This document shows, one piece after another, positions 22,301-35,129 of a stretch of 64,000 nt of DNA. Every line of letters begins with the position of its first letter. Positions within the stretch are counted from its first letter, which is position 1. The translations under genes and the position numbers were made by a program. Origin of the DNA: Portulaca oleracea (lineage: Eukaryota > Streptophyta > Magnoliopsida > Caryophyllales > Portulacaceae). The stretch lies in assembly GCA_029582165.1 (NCBI GenBank), contig CM055876.1, positions 13,164,501 to 13,228,500 on the forward strand, written 5' to 3'. The notes beneath the pieces were generated by a model, which worked only from the letters and a program-made list of their open reading frames with translations, did no database searches and was not told where the DNA came from.

Positions 22301-25300
22301 TGAAAAGTGGTTTATTTTTTGCTTTCCTTGTAGTTTCATCTCCAAGTCTATTTGGTTAGAGCCATTTGTTGTGAAGCATTGAATTCCCATCATGTTTGCT
22401 CCTGTTTTGTGGACGTTATGTCATATAACACAGTATTATATCTGTACAATGTAGCTTTATTCAATACTTCAAATCCAAGGGTCGGGCATGGCTCGAAGCT
22501 CGGCCACTCTGCTTGATTTTTTAAATTAAAAATCTCCAAATTCAAAGCAAAAGTCAAATAAATTTCTAGATATTCATTAAAATTAACGAGAAATAACAAT
22601 TTTTTTTTTACTATAAGGGTATAATCAAGCAAAGTTTAAACATTGATGCTTGAGATTTACGGAGCTTAACAAAAAAACTAAATAGAGACAACAACTTTAT
22701 GCTCTAATATTAAATTTTAAACATCTAAATTAATATGTAATTTACCAATATTCATTGAGCATAGGCTATTTCCCACTTAAAATATTTAAACGAGCCTAAC
22801 CGAACTGAACCTAGTCGGAGCTGAGCCCGACATCCGAGTGGAGCCAAGCTCTGGTCAAACCGAGCTCGAGCCGAGCTTTGACTGAGTTGAACCTGCCCGA
22901 CTTGCAAGCCGGCTCAGTTCAGTTACAACCTTAGTTACATGTAATGAAGAAGTTTAAATCACAATCATTTAAAGAATAGAGTTAATTACGTAATTTACGT
23001 GTAAAAAGTACTAAAGCACAATCATATGAAGAATTGAGTTACCATTATGGCATTATGTGTAACGAAGAAGTACCTAGAACATGATCATTTGAAGAATACT
23101 TTTCTTGTGCTGCAAGTGGTATGAACTTGCCATAATTCTCGAGGCCCAATCAAGGGCTCACCTGCTAGGCTGCCACTTTGTAAAGTGTCTAAAACATCTG
23201 ACTTAAATCATCGAATTGTGATCTTCTAGATTTACTTCATTTTTGACCTGTATATTTTGGGCTTGGTTGAACTTGAGTCACTAGTAAAATGTACCCAGTC
23301 CAATGCCAGAAGACCCTAGGTCAAGTAGCTAGTTCATTGCTTCAACTGACAGGCCTAGGCCTGTCTTTAACATAATGAGCATTGGGTAACTTAGCTTGGC
23401 ATGCTCATTTTACACTGCAGCTTAAATACTTGTATACCTTGTTTGATAAGCGAATTAAGCAACAAAGGGACTAAGGGAGTGGGGAGAGGTTGGCATTTAT
23501 TTTTGATTATTCAGTGGCACATGAAGTTAATGGAGATGGTTGGATGTCTGACTATTACCCTGTGTCATCTCTCTGATGCTGATATACCCGAAGGCGGGGG
23601 GAATTGTGACAGAAAAGAAGGCTTTTTGTGTGTGTGTGTGTTGGGGGGGGGGGGGGGAGGGGGAGATTGAATTTCTGAGGTTTTAGTGGCTCTCGCATGA
23701 TTTGTAATTTATATTAATGAGTCTTAATTTCTTGTCATAGGGAGAAGATATTGTAGCTTTGATTCCATGGGATGAATGGTGGGAATTTGAGCGGACTAAA
23801 GATGACTCAAACCCTCAAATTGCGTTGCTTCCTTTGCACCATGAATTGCGTGCCAAGTTTAATGAAACTGCTGCATGGGAATATGCACGAAGCATGGATG
23901 GACGACCATATGGTTATCATAATTTGATATTCAGCTGGATAGACACCGTCCATAAGAACTATCCGCCTCCTCTGGATGGAAATCTGGTATGCGGTTCTTT
24001 CCTAAGCACTATTCACTCTGCTTTCTTTGCTTTCTATTGCTCAAAAGTACATGGTGGTTGTGTTAACTCTTATTCTCTGCACATTCTATGGAAACGTGTC
24101 TGTCTGGTTTATGAAATGAGACTTATTTGTGTCTTCTCAAATCTCAATGTTTCGTTGACAGTTGGTACTAATTGTGTGCTTTTCTGTTCATGATAACATT
24201 CATGTGAATACTTGTATCTTTGTATTTTGCAACAGATGTTCGTTTGCACAATGTTTCAAGTTGCCCTTCACCGGGGGGGGGGGGGTGTTTGTTGGTTAAA
24301 ATCTCACGCAGAATTTGAAAATGAAGAAAAAAAGCAGTAGACTAAGCATTGCATTGCATTTGTGACTCTGGTTCATTGATATCGTGTAAAATCAATGCTA
24401 TTCAAGGTTAAGAGGGTCAACAGGTGACATAGTAGTATCTATGGCTTGATTGATCTAAATTCTCTGTCATGGAATATATATTCTTCGATATGGGTTTGCT
24501 CATAGAACTTTGAGAAAATGGACCATCTGCTGGCAAGCATGTGAGTCAACTGTAGTAATCACAGGCTAGCTGAATCTTCCGTCTGAGCTTGCTGATTAAC
24601 CCTCTCTTACAGGTCTTTTCATGTTTGATCATAAGCATCAAATCTTGTTGGAAAGGCTTCAGCATCCGGATTCTGTTGTAGGTAGAGTAGGACAGATGTA
24701 ATTACATTTGTGAGACAGGCTAACTTGATTTGTTATTACAAGTTTTACACTTGATCAATCTTCTCTGTATGGATTGTGATAATCTGTTTCTGTTTCTACT
24801 GTTTTCTTTTCTTATCCACCAAAAGAGAGATGTTATGGTACTATTACATTATAAAGATATTCCATCTGCTCACTATGTTTATGATTGATACCATCATTTA
24901 ATCGTATTCATATTTTGTAATGTCCTGTATAGTAGTGGTAATGGTTCTCTGCTTTGGTACGTGAGGCTGCAATGTGGGGTAGCCACCAATGAGTTTTGCA
25001 TGTTGTTGCAGACGGGTTTGCTATATGCTAATTTAACTTAAAACAGACAACACCTTGCATGCAGTTATGTGTGTCAAGGTAAGACCGCCTACTTGTGGAT
25101 CTCCCTAAAACCCACACAAGCGGGGTGTATACTAGTTGTTGCCGACAACACCTTGTGTACAAAATTAACTGACTGCACTGATTCATCTTGTTTTTCCTTT
25201 TTCTTATCCTTCTCTCTTTCCCCGTTGATCTTGCAGGTTGCTTCTGTGATGACTATATGGAACCATATGCAGCCTGCTTATGCTGCAAACTTGTGGAATG

Positions 25301-26681
25301 AAGCATTGAACAAACGACTGGGCACAGAGGTATACCTTTCTGTACTGTATACTTTTCAGTCCTTTCTTCTGGGTTGTTGAAGTTGTTGTTTGAATGAATC
25401 GAACAAGCTAGAGAAAGGTTCTGTAATAATGGAAGTCGTAAACTAGCAATTTTATGAGATTGGGAGTGGGGTCAGGTTGTTTGGAGTCAATAAAACTTGT
25501 GTGCTGGTCATTGTGACGTGACTTGCATTATGGAACTTATCCTTATGGTACTGCCATTGTCCAAGCAGGATCTCGATCTTCCCCAAATTCTTGTAGAAGT
25601 TGACAAACGTGGATCGTCCTTTGATCAGTTGCTGACTATTCCTGAGCACGATGATTGGGTCTATGCTGACGGAAAGTCAGTATCATGTGTTGCTTATGTT
25701 CTTGAAATATACAAGGCAGCGGGACTCTTTGGTTCTCTTTCCAACTCCATTCAAGCAACTGAGTTCACCGTAAGTGTCTAAACTCTAAACTAGTTCTTTT
25801 GAGTAGCCTTGTTTGATGGATTTTGAGCATCTTGTCATGCTTTACTTTGCTCATCATACATCTCTGGACAAGCTAAGTGCAGTGCAGCTACTATGTTTTG
25901 CATTGCAACCTGCAAATGATTAGGGCTTTAGGCTGTGTTTGGATCAAAAATGCTATTTTGGTTGCGATGTCATATCCATACTAGGGGGTGGGACTGGTTG
26001 CTGATTCATGTTATTTTCTCTTCCTTTCGCACTGCTAATGTAGGTGGGATTTGAACCTAGATCTTTGAAAAAATCTCTTAGGATTTTACTGGCACAATGC
26101 TAATACCCACTAGGTTCCCTCCCAAATAAGTTTGGTCACAACCTCCTTAAATTTCTAGGGCTAGCCTCTATAATTCCTCCTCCCCTGAAGTGCTTTGCTT
26201 AGAAAGTACCTGGTGGTATTGAAGAAAGGTTCTTTGAAACAGTCCTCTACACAAAGCCTATCGAGTGTTAGAATGTAAATCTAAGTCCACTCTTACTCTC
26301 ATTCTTCCTAATTAGGGGGCACGAGACAAACTTTTGGTAACATTATTATCTCAGACTGAATAATTTATCAGTTGTGTGGGTTGGAAATTGGTACATAAAA
26401 TTAGATGGGTAAAGTGCTCTATTATTTTGCGAAAGTGTTGATTTCAGCACGGATTTCTGGTGCAGATAAGGGATGCCTACTCGCTGAAGTTCTTTGAAAA
26501 TGACACAAGCCTGCTACCAAGTTGGTGCAACGAGGGGGATGTCGTGAAACTTCCCTTTTGCCAGATCAGAGGAAAGTATAGAATGGAACTACCAGGATAC
26601 AATACAGTTGATCCTTACCCCCATATGAATGAGAAGTGCCCATCTCTTCCTCCCAAGTACTACAGATCAAGCACTTGCTAA
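19328..26681 (+). CDS. Uncharacterised secretory-pathway protein with permuted NlpC/P60-like residue pattern, 7 exons, 530 aa
   Basis: Exons: 19328-19657, 21474-21614, 21689-22054, 23741-23986, 25237-25329, 25569-25769, 26466-26681. Every junction is GT-AG, and all six introns are phase 0, joining into one 530-residue frame with TAA at 26679-26681. The N terminus has a hydrophobic run (about residues 7-26) that looks like a signal peptide or anchor. Five N-glycosylation sequons (N75, N96, N218, N320, N471) fit a luminal or extracellular domain. Residues 226-275 read SGDFLAI...YAGHTAVCLRD...LWVAESG, and SVSCVAYVLEIYKAAGLFG follows at about 429. This His (256), acid (E272), then later Cys (432) order is what circularly permuted NlpC/P60 (YiiX/LRAT-like) thiol hydrolases show. 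Hydrolase activity is an inference; the family is conserved in plants but I know of no assigned function. The start follows NNACCATGG context. The longest introns are 1816 and 1686 bp. The 3' end faces the next gene. Confidence 0.9.
22055..23740 (+). other. Intron 3 of the seven-exon gene, with repeat debris
   Basis: This 1686-bp intron contains TE-like DNA around 22480-22920 (CGGGCATGGCTCGAAGCTCGG at one side, CCGACTTGCAAGCCGGCTC at the other) and a TG microsatellite running into a G-run with one A interruption at about 23628-23665. No separate gene is seen. Confidence 0.6.
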
Positions 26682-27973
26682 CACCGAGCTACCATAAATC
26701 TGTTGTCTTTTAACCTTGTACAGAGGCACCAAAATACAAGTTTTCTTTCCATGGTCATCTCCTGTATATATACATCATGGTTCACAATAGCACAAGATCC
26801 CAACTGGTTATGATGGTTGACATAGGATGGAGGTTTGGGTCAACATTGCATTGTACATAGTTTCGTGTTTTATTTAATAGAGTCAGAAATGTAAAGTGTA
26901 GTGTTTGTTGCTAGTTTTGATGCTTTCAAGGTCTTACAGGAACAGAATTGATCTGGTCTCCATCTGTTCTTTTCTTTTATTGTTTCTTCTGAAACTGTAT
27001 ATTGTGATGGAATCAGCACCCGAGGGTTTGCTCAATGTCTATTTCTGAGGTAGCCATTGCCAATTGCTGAACTTTCCAAATTCCAATGCAAATCTTGGGT
27101 TAACAAAGTTTGCAATGCTTCTTTAAAGATTTCTATATAAATGAAAATCTTAATTCTCAAGTTTATCATACATAGGGTTGTCAAATTGACTGATTTGTCA
27201 AAAACCTGATTTAGTCTGGCCCATAATAAACCGAACATGGTTATAAATTTTTCATACGGATCTTCCCATTGACCAACTTTTTTTTCCCGGGTATGGACAC
27301 TGTATTTTTATTTCTATTCTCCGAACTTGAATTTAAGTTCATCCAAATCTGCTAGACCCTAAACAAACCTGGAAAAAATTTTCGATCTGTCAGAACTTCA
27401 TCTGACTTGGACCTGGATTTTTGACCGATTCATCAAACTTGAATTGACTTGAACCTGAATTTTTGCAATTTATTAGGTGCTCCCCGAGCACGTGCTCCAA
27501 ATTCTACAATTGTTCACCCATCTGTATTAAGTTGTTCACTCTGATTATTATGATTGTTCACTTGCAAGTATCTGGAGCACATACTCCGGGTGCATATAAT
27601 ATATATTGCGAATTTTTGACAGCTCTAAATTTGTACGAGCACTAGGCTTCTCCTGTGCTCCTAAGAGTCACAGAGTCTCAAATTCACTAAAATTTCATGA
27701 TATGAAGACAGTATACCACTTTCTTTGAAAACGCACACACAATTGAATTACTGTAGCGTTTCCGTGTCAAATTAGCATCTTTGTTGGCAATACATTCTAT
27801 AATGCATTACACAGGCATCTGTCTAAGGCTATCAAAGAAAAGTTACTGTTCTGCTTCTGGCAAGACACTAAGAATGTGAAATTTGTATACAAAGCATCAG
27901 GAATCCAGACAGACTAGGGAGCTCATCATCATCGATGTATTTATCTGCGAAATCGAAAGAGCAGCTTGCCTAA
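26682..27973. other. 3' UTRs and spacer between convergent genes
   Basis: This is the 1.3-kb gap between the stop codons of two convergent genes. The left part is probably the 3' UTR of the seven-exon gene and the right part, to about 27800, that of the TMEM14/FAX-like gene. Around 27470-27600 there is a GTGCTCC / GGAGCAC inverted motif pair in repeat-like DNA. No further coding potential is apparent. Confidence 0.6.
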
Positions 27974-30755
27974 TCATTCAGCTTTGGCAGGAAAGTGGTT
28001 GCCACCAGTTGCTACTTTGTATGCATAAAATGCAGTCATGAGGGCGCTGTGATTAAGATGAAACAGAAAGTGATCAGTAAGTAGCCAGAAAAGAGCAACT
28101 AGGATAAGATCAGAAACTGATGGCAGAAACCGTATCAGATGCATCATTATGCATATGTTTTAATTCAGTGAAAATGAATAATATGTTTCACTTCACACAA
28201 TGCAAGAATGTCTGGCAATTAATTAGTTTGGTTTTGGTACCATCTCAAGTGTGTATGAGACTTGGATTTGGAACCAACCAACCAAAAAAAAAAAAAAAAA
28301 AGTGGATGCGAGAAACAACATCACAAAGTAAATCAGCGAAACAATATTTACTTCTAGTAGCATGATAGTACACACAATCAGGTTACCTGATCCCAGCAAT
28401 AACTCCAGCAGGCATTATCTTTGAGGTTTCCATGTAGCGTTGTCCCATTACATATGTAAGTGCAACCGCGGTCACTGCAGATGCAAATGGAGTGCTCAAA
28501 CTTCATGAACTATATATAAGTTGAAGGGTGATAAATCCAATCATGAAAGCACAACAAACACGTTTGGCGCACAAGATATGACGAATTTTCCAAATTGATA
28601 TTCAGAGGATGCAAGAGACTGCAAGGCAAATCACCCCCCCCCCTTTTAGAGTAGCCTCTAACTCATACCTAGAACACCTTCCATCCCAAAGACTCAAACA
28701 CATACGCAAAGCTTATCCATATTCCAAAAATAATAAGATGTACAAGAATAGACTTAAAAAGGATCTTCCAAAAGGCCATTTCATTGCATGAACTCTTAAA
28801 AAGAGAGCAATGACAACTACTACAACTCCAGTACTTCTCCCAATATGGGTCCTGCTTACATGAGGTTTTAGGAGATTCAGATGTAGGCATTCTTATCTTT
28901 AAAAAACAATCCTGCTTGCAGAAGACATGAACTCTTCAAAAGAGAGCAATTTTGAAACATTTGAAAGGTCAAGCAAGAATACTGGTGTCCTCTATCTTTC
29001 ATTTCCATTACGAGCATAGTCCTCAATTTGTCATTAACTATATAGTTTGGTTGAAATCTGCACTAAATATCTAACAACAGTTTGGAAATTTAAAATATTA
29101 GTAACATGCTTCTGTGTATATGAATTGAAGGAAGTTGTTGAACTAGGTTGCTATGTCTGTTAACCTAAAGAATAGGACCATGCACTTTACAAAAATGAAG
29201 AAAACGCCTACCAGATTATGATTTAGCATGAAATCTAGAGCACACAAAACCATCTATGCTTACCATAGGAATTGCATCCATGAAACAAATTCCCTTCCAA
29301 GATTGTACGATTAGCATTTGGTTATAACTCTGATTATAATTTTAACTCATACATGCTAATCCAATATGTCTGAGGACAATGATACAAACTTCCCCATGTT
29401 ATTACCCTCTCTCAAGATGATTTTACTAGTTTCACAGAATCACAAGTTAACTCTCTTTTTCGATGCTGCACCAGTGCTGACAAAACAAGCGGTTTTGAGC
29501 CAAGGTTGTTGGTTTCTATAAGAAACAAGAGGGAGAAAAATCTTCCGTTACCGTCTCAAGAACAATAGGCTTCAATGAGTATTTCCAATGAAGGGGTATC
29601 CCAAGAAAATGGGGAATATTTTTCATAAGAAGTGCAAGCTAATGAAAGAGATATCACTCCCTATTGGGAGCTATCAGAACTAGAACTCTAGACACACTAA
29701 TGACACCAAAAACCTATCCATATATGACAACATTGACACTTCTAACTAGAGCTGGCAAAAATCGACCCGACCCTAACCCGACCCGGTTTTTAAAACCTGA
29801 AATGTAACAAACTTGGAATACGGGGCATACCAAACCCGACCGTTCCGACCCGACCCGCCCGAATTGACAGGTCTACAAACAACACGAGAAATTCATTCTT
29901 TCAAACAAGGAAGCTTTCAACAATCTATTTCTGGATTTTTCAACCAAAACTTGGATGGAGCATTGAAACATGTAGTAACCTTTTCCTATAAAAAAAAAAA
30001 ATGTGATAGCCTAAAATTCACAATGTATTCCTGACTGTCACAAATCACAACGTAACCTGTTCCCAGTTTGGTTACAAATGGTATATCTCAACAACTGAAT
30101 CTATGACATTCTCTGAGCCTTTTTCTCAGCTCAGCAAGGTTAACTGCAACTGCAAGAAGCTGAATAATCAGGCGTGATGGGGATACAAAGCTAAACTTAG
30201 AAAGCAATTCAGGAATGTGATCAAGACAAACATTAATAAGTGAGGAACTTTGTACCCATTGATAGTTTTCTATAAAGTAACCAACAAGATGATGATCTAG
30301 TTAATGGATGCATCAACCAGAATCTACAAACCCTGAAATTTAGTTCACAGACCAATTTGAATTCTCGATATCCCATTTTGATTATACAAATTCGCTGGAT
30401 CATTCCAACTATAAGAATTTTTCATACTACACCATCCTAATAATGCCGAAGAACATACTCAACAGAATAAATACTTTTAACAAATCAATTCACCAAAAAC
30501 CCATCTGGGCATCTCACAAAATGAATGCATCAGATTGAGGTAAGAAGTGAACATACGGGTCTCAACAATCAATGCAAAGTATGAATTTTTGCGCTTTTCA
30601 AAAGCTTTGAGGCTCAAATAGCCAGCTAGAATGAGCAGCAAGCCAGCCCCAGCACCTCCAGCCAGTGAAGCCACACTTCTTTTCTTGGCATAGCCGATGA
30701 GCCCACCAACGAGGAGGATCAACCCATATGGAATTGTGAAGCAAAAATCATGCAT
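27974..30755 (-). CDS. TMEM14-family membrane protein (FATTY ACID EXPORT FAX5-7-like), 3 exons, 119 aa
   Basis: Exons on the minus strand: 30755-30557, 28474-28387, 28046-27974. All junctions are GT-AG with phases 1 and 2, giving a 119-residue protein ending in TGA. It starts MHDFCFTIPYGLILLVGG and contains SLAGGAGAGLLLILAGYLSL (about 30-49), AFEKRKNSY (51-59), LTYVMGQRYM (72-81) and PAGVIAGISALMTAFYAYK. This is the glycine-rich Tmemb_14 pattern with four predicted membrane helices. The length fits the short FAX5-7 group, which lacks a plastid transit peptide. Plant FAX proteins export fatty acids from plastids or act at the ER, and this short form would be expected in the secretory system. 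An in-frame TTG two codons earlier is not needed as a start. Intron 1 (2082 bp) contains small repeats. Confidence 0.93.
29747..29875. repeat. Small hAT-like MITE candidate in FAX-like intron 1
   Basis: A 129-bp segment begins TAGAGCTGGCAAA and ends TTGACAGGTCTA, imperfect inverted ends, with Pro/Arg-codon-like CCCGACCC repeats inside. The flanking octamers agree only in part, so the assignment is tentative. Confidence 0.4.
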
Positions 30756-31127
30756 TTTCGTCAAATGGATGAGATCTCAACTCTGAAGTGAGTTTTTGGT
30801 TTTGAGAATTGAGATCGATGGGGGTTGAATTTGAGAATTTCTTATGTTTATAAGGATGATATCGATGGATAGTTAAATGGGAAAGAGGGTATCGGCGTGT
30901 GTCCTCCTTAAGTTGGTCAGAACTGGAACAATTGATAGAAAAATTAATGTGCCAGGAAGAGCTGATGGCAATGATTATCCCACTATGGTTTTTTTGGTTA
31001 ATAATTAATGTTAGAAATGAGGAGACTTTTTGCGCAGGTTTCTTCTTCCATCTGACTCCAATCTGTTCATTACTTTTTGCCCAATTCTTTCCCATAAGCC
31101 TTCAGAGTTCAGACATGACAAGGTTTT

Positions 31128-32513
31128 CAAAAAATTAGTTAGACGTACCCTAACTTTTGGTGAAATTATTTTTTGGTACCCAACTTTCGAAAACTAATAT
31201 TGAGGTACCCTTAATTTTAGTGTTAGTAATATTTTGGTGATTTTCTGGCCAAAGTCCGATGGATAATGTGAACTAATCGAAATACCTCTAATTTTTGACA
31301 GAGATTGACTATAATACCCTTATATTTCCTTGCCTTCACTAATTGGATCTAGGAATGTTATGTGGCTTGTCTGATACTCATCTTCCCAATTGAAAATCAA
31401 CCTCTTCAACTCCCACTATCTTCAGTCTTCGGTCGATCTGTCCGTATGGTATGTTTAGGGTTTAGGTGTTCATGTTGGTGGAGGATTTGAGGAAAACATA
31501 CGGGTTAGTGGCAAGTCTGTTCGCCATTGTCACTAGTCTCTCTGGTTGATCGTCATTCCATTCTCCAAAAGCAGTTAACTTCAAAAATGGTGAGTCCCTT
31601 CATATTTCTTGAAATTCAGTTGTAGTTCGATGGGGTTTTGAGTTTTTGGGACATGAAATTCGTATAATTTTGCCAGTTGAATGAAAATATATGATTGATT
31701 TTGTTGCAAAATCAGTTTGTCATATCCCCTGTTTGTCTTTGTTGCAACTTAATATGAAGCCCTCCCAGTGGAACACCTCCCCCAATGAACATAAAGTTTA
31801 CTTTGTAAGCTCGTGAAATTCGATAGTTTGATACCCAAAAAAAACCACTCAATATGAAGCCCCAACTCCCAGCACGAGTGTACTGTTTAATTTTGAAAAG
31901 TGTATACTAAAAGTTGCAAGGTACTCCTGATCATAGGAAATTATGATTAATGAAACAAAGTGCTGATTAGATCCAAATGAAACGAAGTGTTGATTAAATC
32001 CTCAATTGTTCTCATCCAGCAATTTATGATTAATGACTGTGATACATATATCATGGTTCAGATAACCAAAGCACATTTTCCAACCTCACAATTAGTAAAG
32101 TAAGGAGCAAGTTCATATGTCAAAAACTCCGTCAGCATATACAGCAAATAGTTCATTAGGAAAGAGGAGTAAAAAAACAAGACACCAATTTGGAGTTTGC
32201 ATGTGAATTTTAGAGTGGGATGAAATTCGAATAATGAGGTGGAAATTGTGAGGGGAGTTCATTAGGAAATTCGAATTTTAGAGTGGGATGAAATTAGATT
32301 TTTGTTTTGAAATAAATAAAGGGTATTTTCGTCAACAAAAATCCTATTTCCAATTCCCGCCCAAACCTAATCGGCGAATTCAATTCTTTGGCCGGAAAAT
32401 CACCTCCTAATTACTATTCCTATAATTTAGGGTACCTAAAAATTAGTTTTCAAAAGTTAGGGTACCAAACAAACATTTCACCAAAAGTTAGGGTACCTCC
32501 GAGTAATTTTTTG
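31128..32513. mobile_element. Mutator-like element (MULE), non-autonomous, 9-bp TSD
   Basis: Terminal inverted repeats of about 130 bp start CAAAAAATTA and carry GTACCCTAACTTTTGGTGAA on both sides. The 9-bp direct repeat CAAGGTTTT flanks the element exactly (31119-31127 and 32514-32522). The 1.4-kb length, long TIRs and 9-bp duplication are diagnostic for MULEs. No transposase frame is present. The interior includes GC-richer, gene-like DNA at about 31400-31600 that I could not identify. Confidence 0.88.
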
Positions 32514-32528
32514 CAAGGTTTTTTTAAA

Positions 32529-32910
32529 AGATTTTGGACATTAATACACTAATTTTTTTTTTTTTGTACTCTAATACAGTAGATTTTGAAGATATTGGAC
32601 AATAGAGCACCTGAAGCAATTCTCACCGGTGATGGTCCTGCTTTGTGGTGTCGTCTTTCTTCCTTTTTCAAAAAAAATATATTTGTCATCCAATTGATGT
32701 GTACTTGTTTACATGGCAAAAATTTTAACTTTTTTCCAAGTCATTTTCTCAGCTGACTATGAGGATCACCACTAAGTCAACCACCATTAGAATCGTTTCG
32801 GGTGCATTATTGTCCAATACCCTCAAAGTTCAGCGTATTTGCGTCCAAAAAAAGTTCAGTACATTATTGTCTAAAACTCCTAAAGTTCAGTGTATTATTG
32901 TCCAAAAATC
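32529..32910. mobile_element. Short MULE-like MITE, 382 bp
   Basis: Inverted ends begin AGATTTTGGACA and, in reverse complement, GATTTTTGGACA. The similarity extends about 100 bp inward through repeated GGACAATAATGCAC-type motifs. Flanking 9-mers TTTTTTAAA (32520-32528) and GTTTTTAAA (32911-32919) differ by one base. It lies immediately beside the larger MULE, sharing part of that element's flanking T-run. Confidence 0.7.
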
Positions 32911-32992
32911 GTTTTTAAATGGCTAGTCATATTGGCTGCTGGCAAGAGCTCCAACTGTTTTTCTAATTTTTTATATTAATATAGACGTAGTT

Positions 32993-33680
32993 TAGGGATG
33001 ACAATGGCTCGGGTTTGGGGTGTTAACTGTACCCTTTTTCAAAATCAATACCCTTACCCTTACCCATATTTAGCGGCTACTAAAAATTAGTATCCTTACC
33101 TGTACCCACCGGGTAAACGGGCATAACGGGTACTATTCAGGTATAAATAAAGATTAAACTATACCACCCATTTTATACCCGTATGCACAAATTTACGGAT
33201 CATATTAAGGTAGTTCAACTACAATTTTAGCGCTTGTTTGGGGCAACTAGACCTACTATTTAGGGCAGCGAGTTTGGAAGATTGGAGGAACCCTAAACTA
33301 TGGGAGCTAGGACTGAGAGGCTGAGACTCATAAATGAAAAAAAGGAAGAAGGAAGGGTAGTAGGGTACTAACTTTAGAATTTAGATATAGATGTAGTGCA
33401 ATATTAAAAATGGTTTGCATGGTTCTTTTCAAAATTATGGGCCAAAGGGTGAAACAGAGCAGACTTGGGTATGAGCTAAGTCCAATTGGATATGGAGTAT
33501 GGGCCGAGGGAGTGCAAACTGTGTGGGTTTTTTAAGTGTGAGTTGGGTTGGGTACTCACCGGGTCCTCCTTTGTATCCGTACCTGTACCCGTTTTTTAAA
33601 TAAAAATAGTACCCATACATGTTTTTCTCGGGTCGGGTAGGAGCGAGTACCCGTAGGTACGGGTATTATTGCTACTCCTA
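32993..33680. mobile_element. hAT-type non-autonomous element, 688 bp, 8-bp TSD
   Basis: Ends TAGGGATGACAATGG and, reverse complement, TAGGAGTAGCAATAAT form the terminal inverted repeat. The exact octamer ACGTAGTT flanks both sides (32985-32992 and 33681-33688), as expected for hAT transposons. The subterminal regions are full of GGGTA / TACCC motifs in opposite orientations. No transposase frame was seen. Confidence 0.85.
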
Positions 33681-33689
33681 ACGTAGTTG

Positions 33690-35100
33690 TTCAGCGGCGG
33701 ATCCAAACATTAAAGTTAGACTTTTCCCTTTAATAATAACTACCATTACATATATGTGAAATAGATAATCTTCCCAATCTATAATAGGCTATTTATTTAT
33801 TTACTTTTTTTTTTATAGATAATTGGGCTGCTATATTAAATTGGACGTCCCTACTAATATTTTTGACTTTCTTTAGGGCGTACTCAATGTAAATAGACAA
33901 TATCCTCCAAATACATATTAGACTATTTAAATTTTTTCTGGACTTAGGGTGTCCGTACACGCCTTTGCCTAATATAAATCAACCCATGTAGTTACTTTTT
34001 TGGAATTTTCATTGTATGCGCTTCAATGTTTGTCTATTTCAAATTGTCAATTATTTTACAAATCATTTCAAGTGGATGCTTATCATCAAAACTATTCATC
34101 ATGTGAGCTCCCTCTTGTACTTCCATTAAGTCATAGCCTCACAAAACACGACAACGTACATTTGACCGAACAGGAGATGAATGAGCAATATTGAGACTTC
34201 AGAGTGAGCGAGAGAAGTGGGAGAGAAGATAAGAGTTTTGTGAGACAACAACTTAAAGGCAATATAAGAAGAAACTCATATGATGAAATAAATTTGAAAA
34301 TATGTCTACCATTTCAAATAATTCCTGAAGTGATTGACAACTTAAAATAGACAAAATTTAGAGCCTAACACATGTCACTTATAATAAGTAAATAATGTTA
34401 CGTATTGCAAAACTTAAAAGACTCTTGAAGAAAATAAGTAATATCATTTATTTTATATTGTATTATATAGATATTAGGGTTTTTTTAGTAATTTTTTTAA
34501 TTTTTATAGGCTAGGATTAGGATCCTTTTATCAATTTTTCAAAGCCCAAATTAAGCTATAGATAAATTTTACAAAGTGTAGCAACTCACCAACCAAAAAA
34601 CAACATCAAAGATTATCAATGTAAAAAGTAGCAAATAAGACTTATCCTTCGTCCTTGTTTTCCTTTCTTTTTACTATTTCTTCTTAAAGTACTATGTCAC
34701 TATCTCTTGAGCATCATGAATGAAGTATAACTCACATCCAATATTTGCCATTCCAGTTTCCACGCCTCTCCTCATCCAAGCCATCATGAAGGCTCTCCTT
34801 AAATTCCTCCAAATTGTCCCTGTTGATTAGCTCATCTTCTTGATTGGTCTTGCAAATTTCAGTGTGTTTTTTTTTTCCATTTATTATGAATCAAACTCTT
34901 CGAAGTTGCGGCTCTACAAGTTACTTGTGTAAACAAATGTCATTCTGAACATTGCGTTCTGCTTTCTCTAAAGCCTATCTCTAACTTTTGAAGCCTTGGA
35001 TAGATACTCAATACTAGGAGGTAAAACAGGAAGTCAATAGAAAATGAGATATTCGCATTAATGCATTTCTAAAAGTGCAATCATTATTCGGAATTGACCA
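33690..35100. other. AT-rich spacer with repeat fragments
   Basis: No gene is supported. Near 33690-33960 there are phrases such as GGCGGATCCAAA and TTAGGGTGTCCGTACACGCC typical of old repeat fragments. The 34200-35100 stretch shows no feature I can name, except that minus-strand DNA near 34740-34930 may belong to the RRM-type relic to its right. Confidence 0.5.
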
Positions 35101-35129
35101 CCTTTTCGCTAACATCCTCATAAACATAC

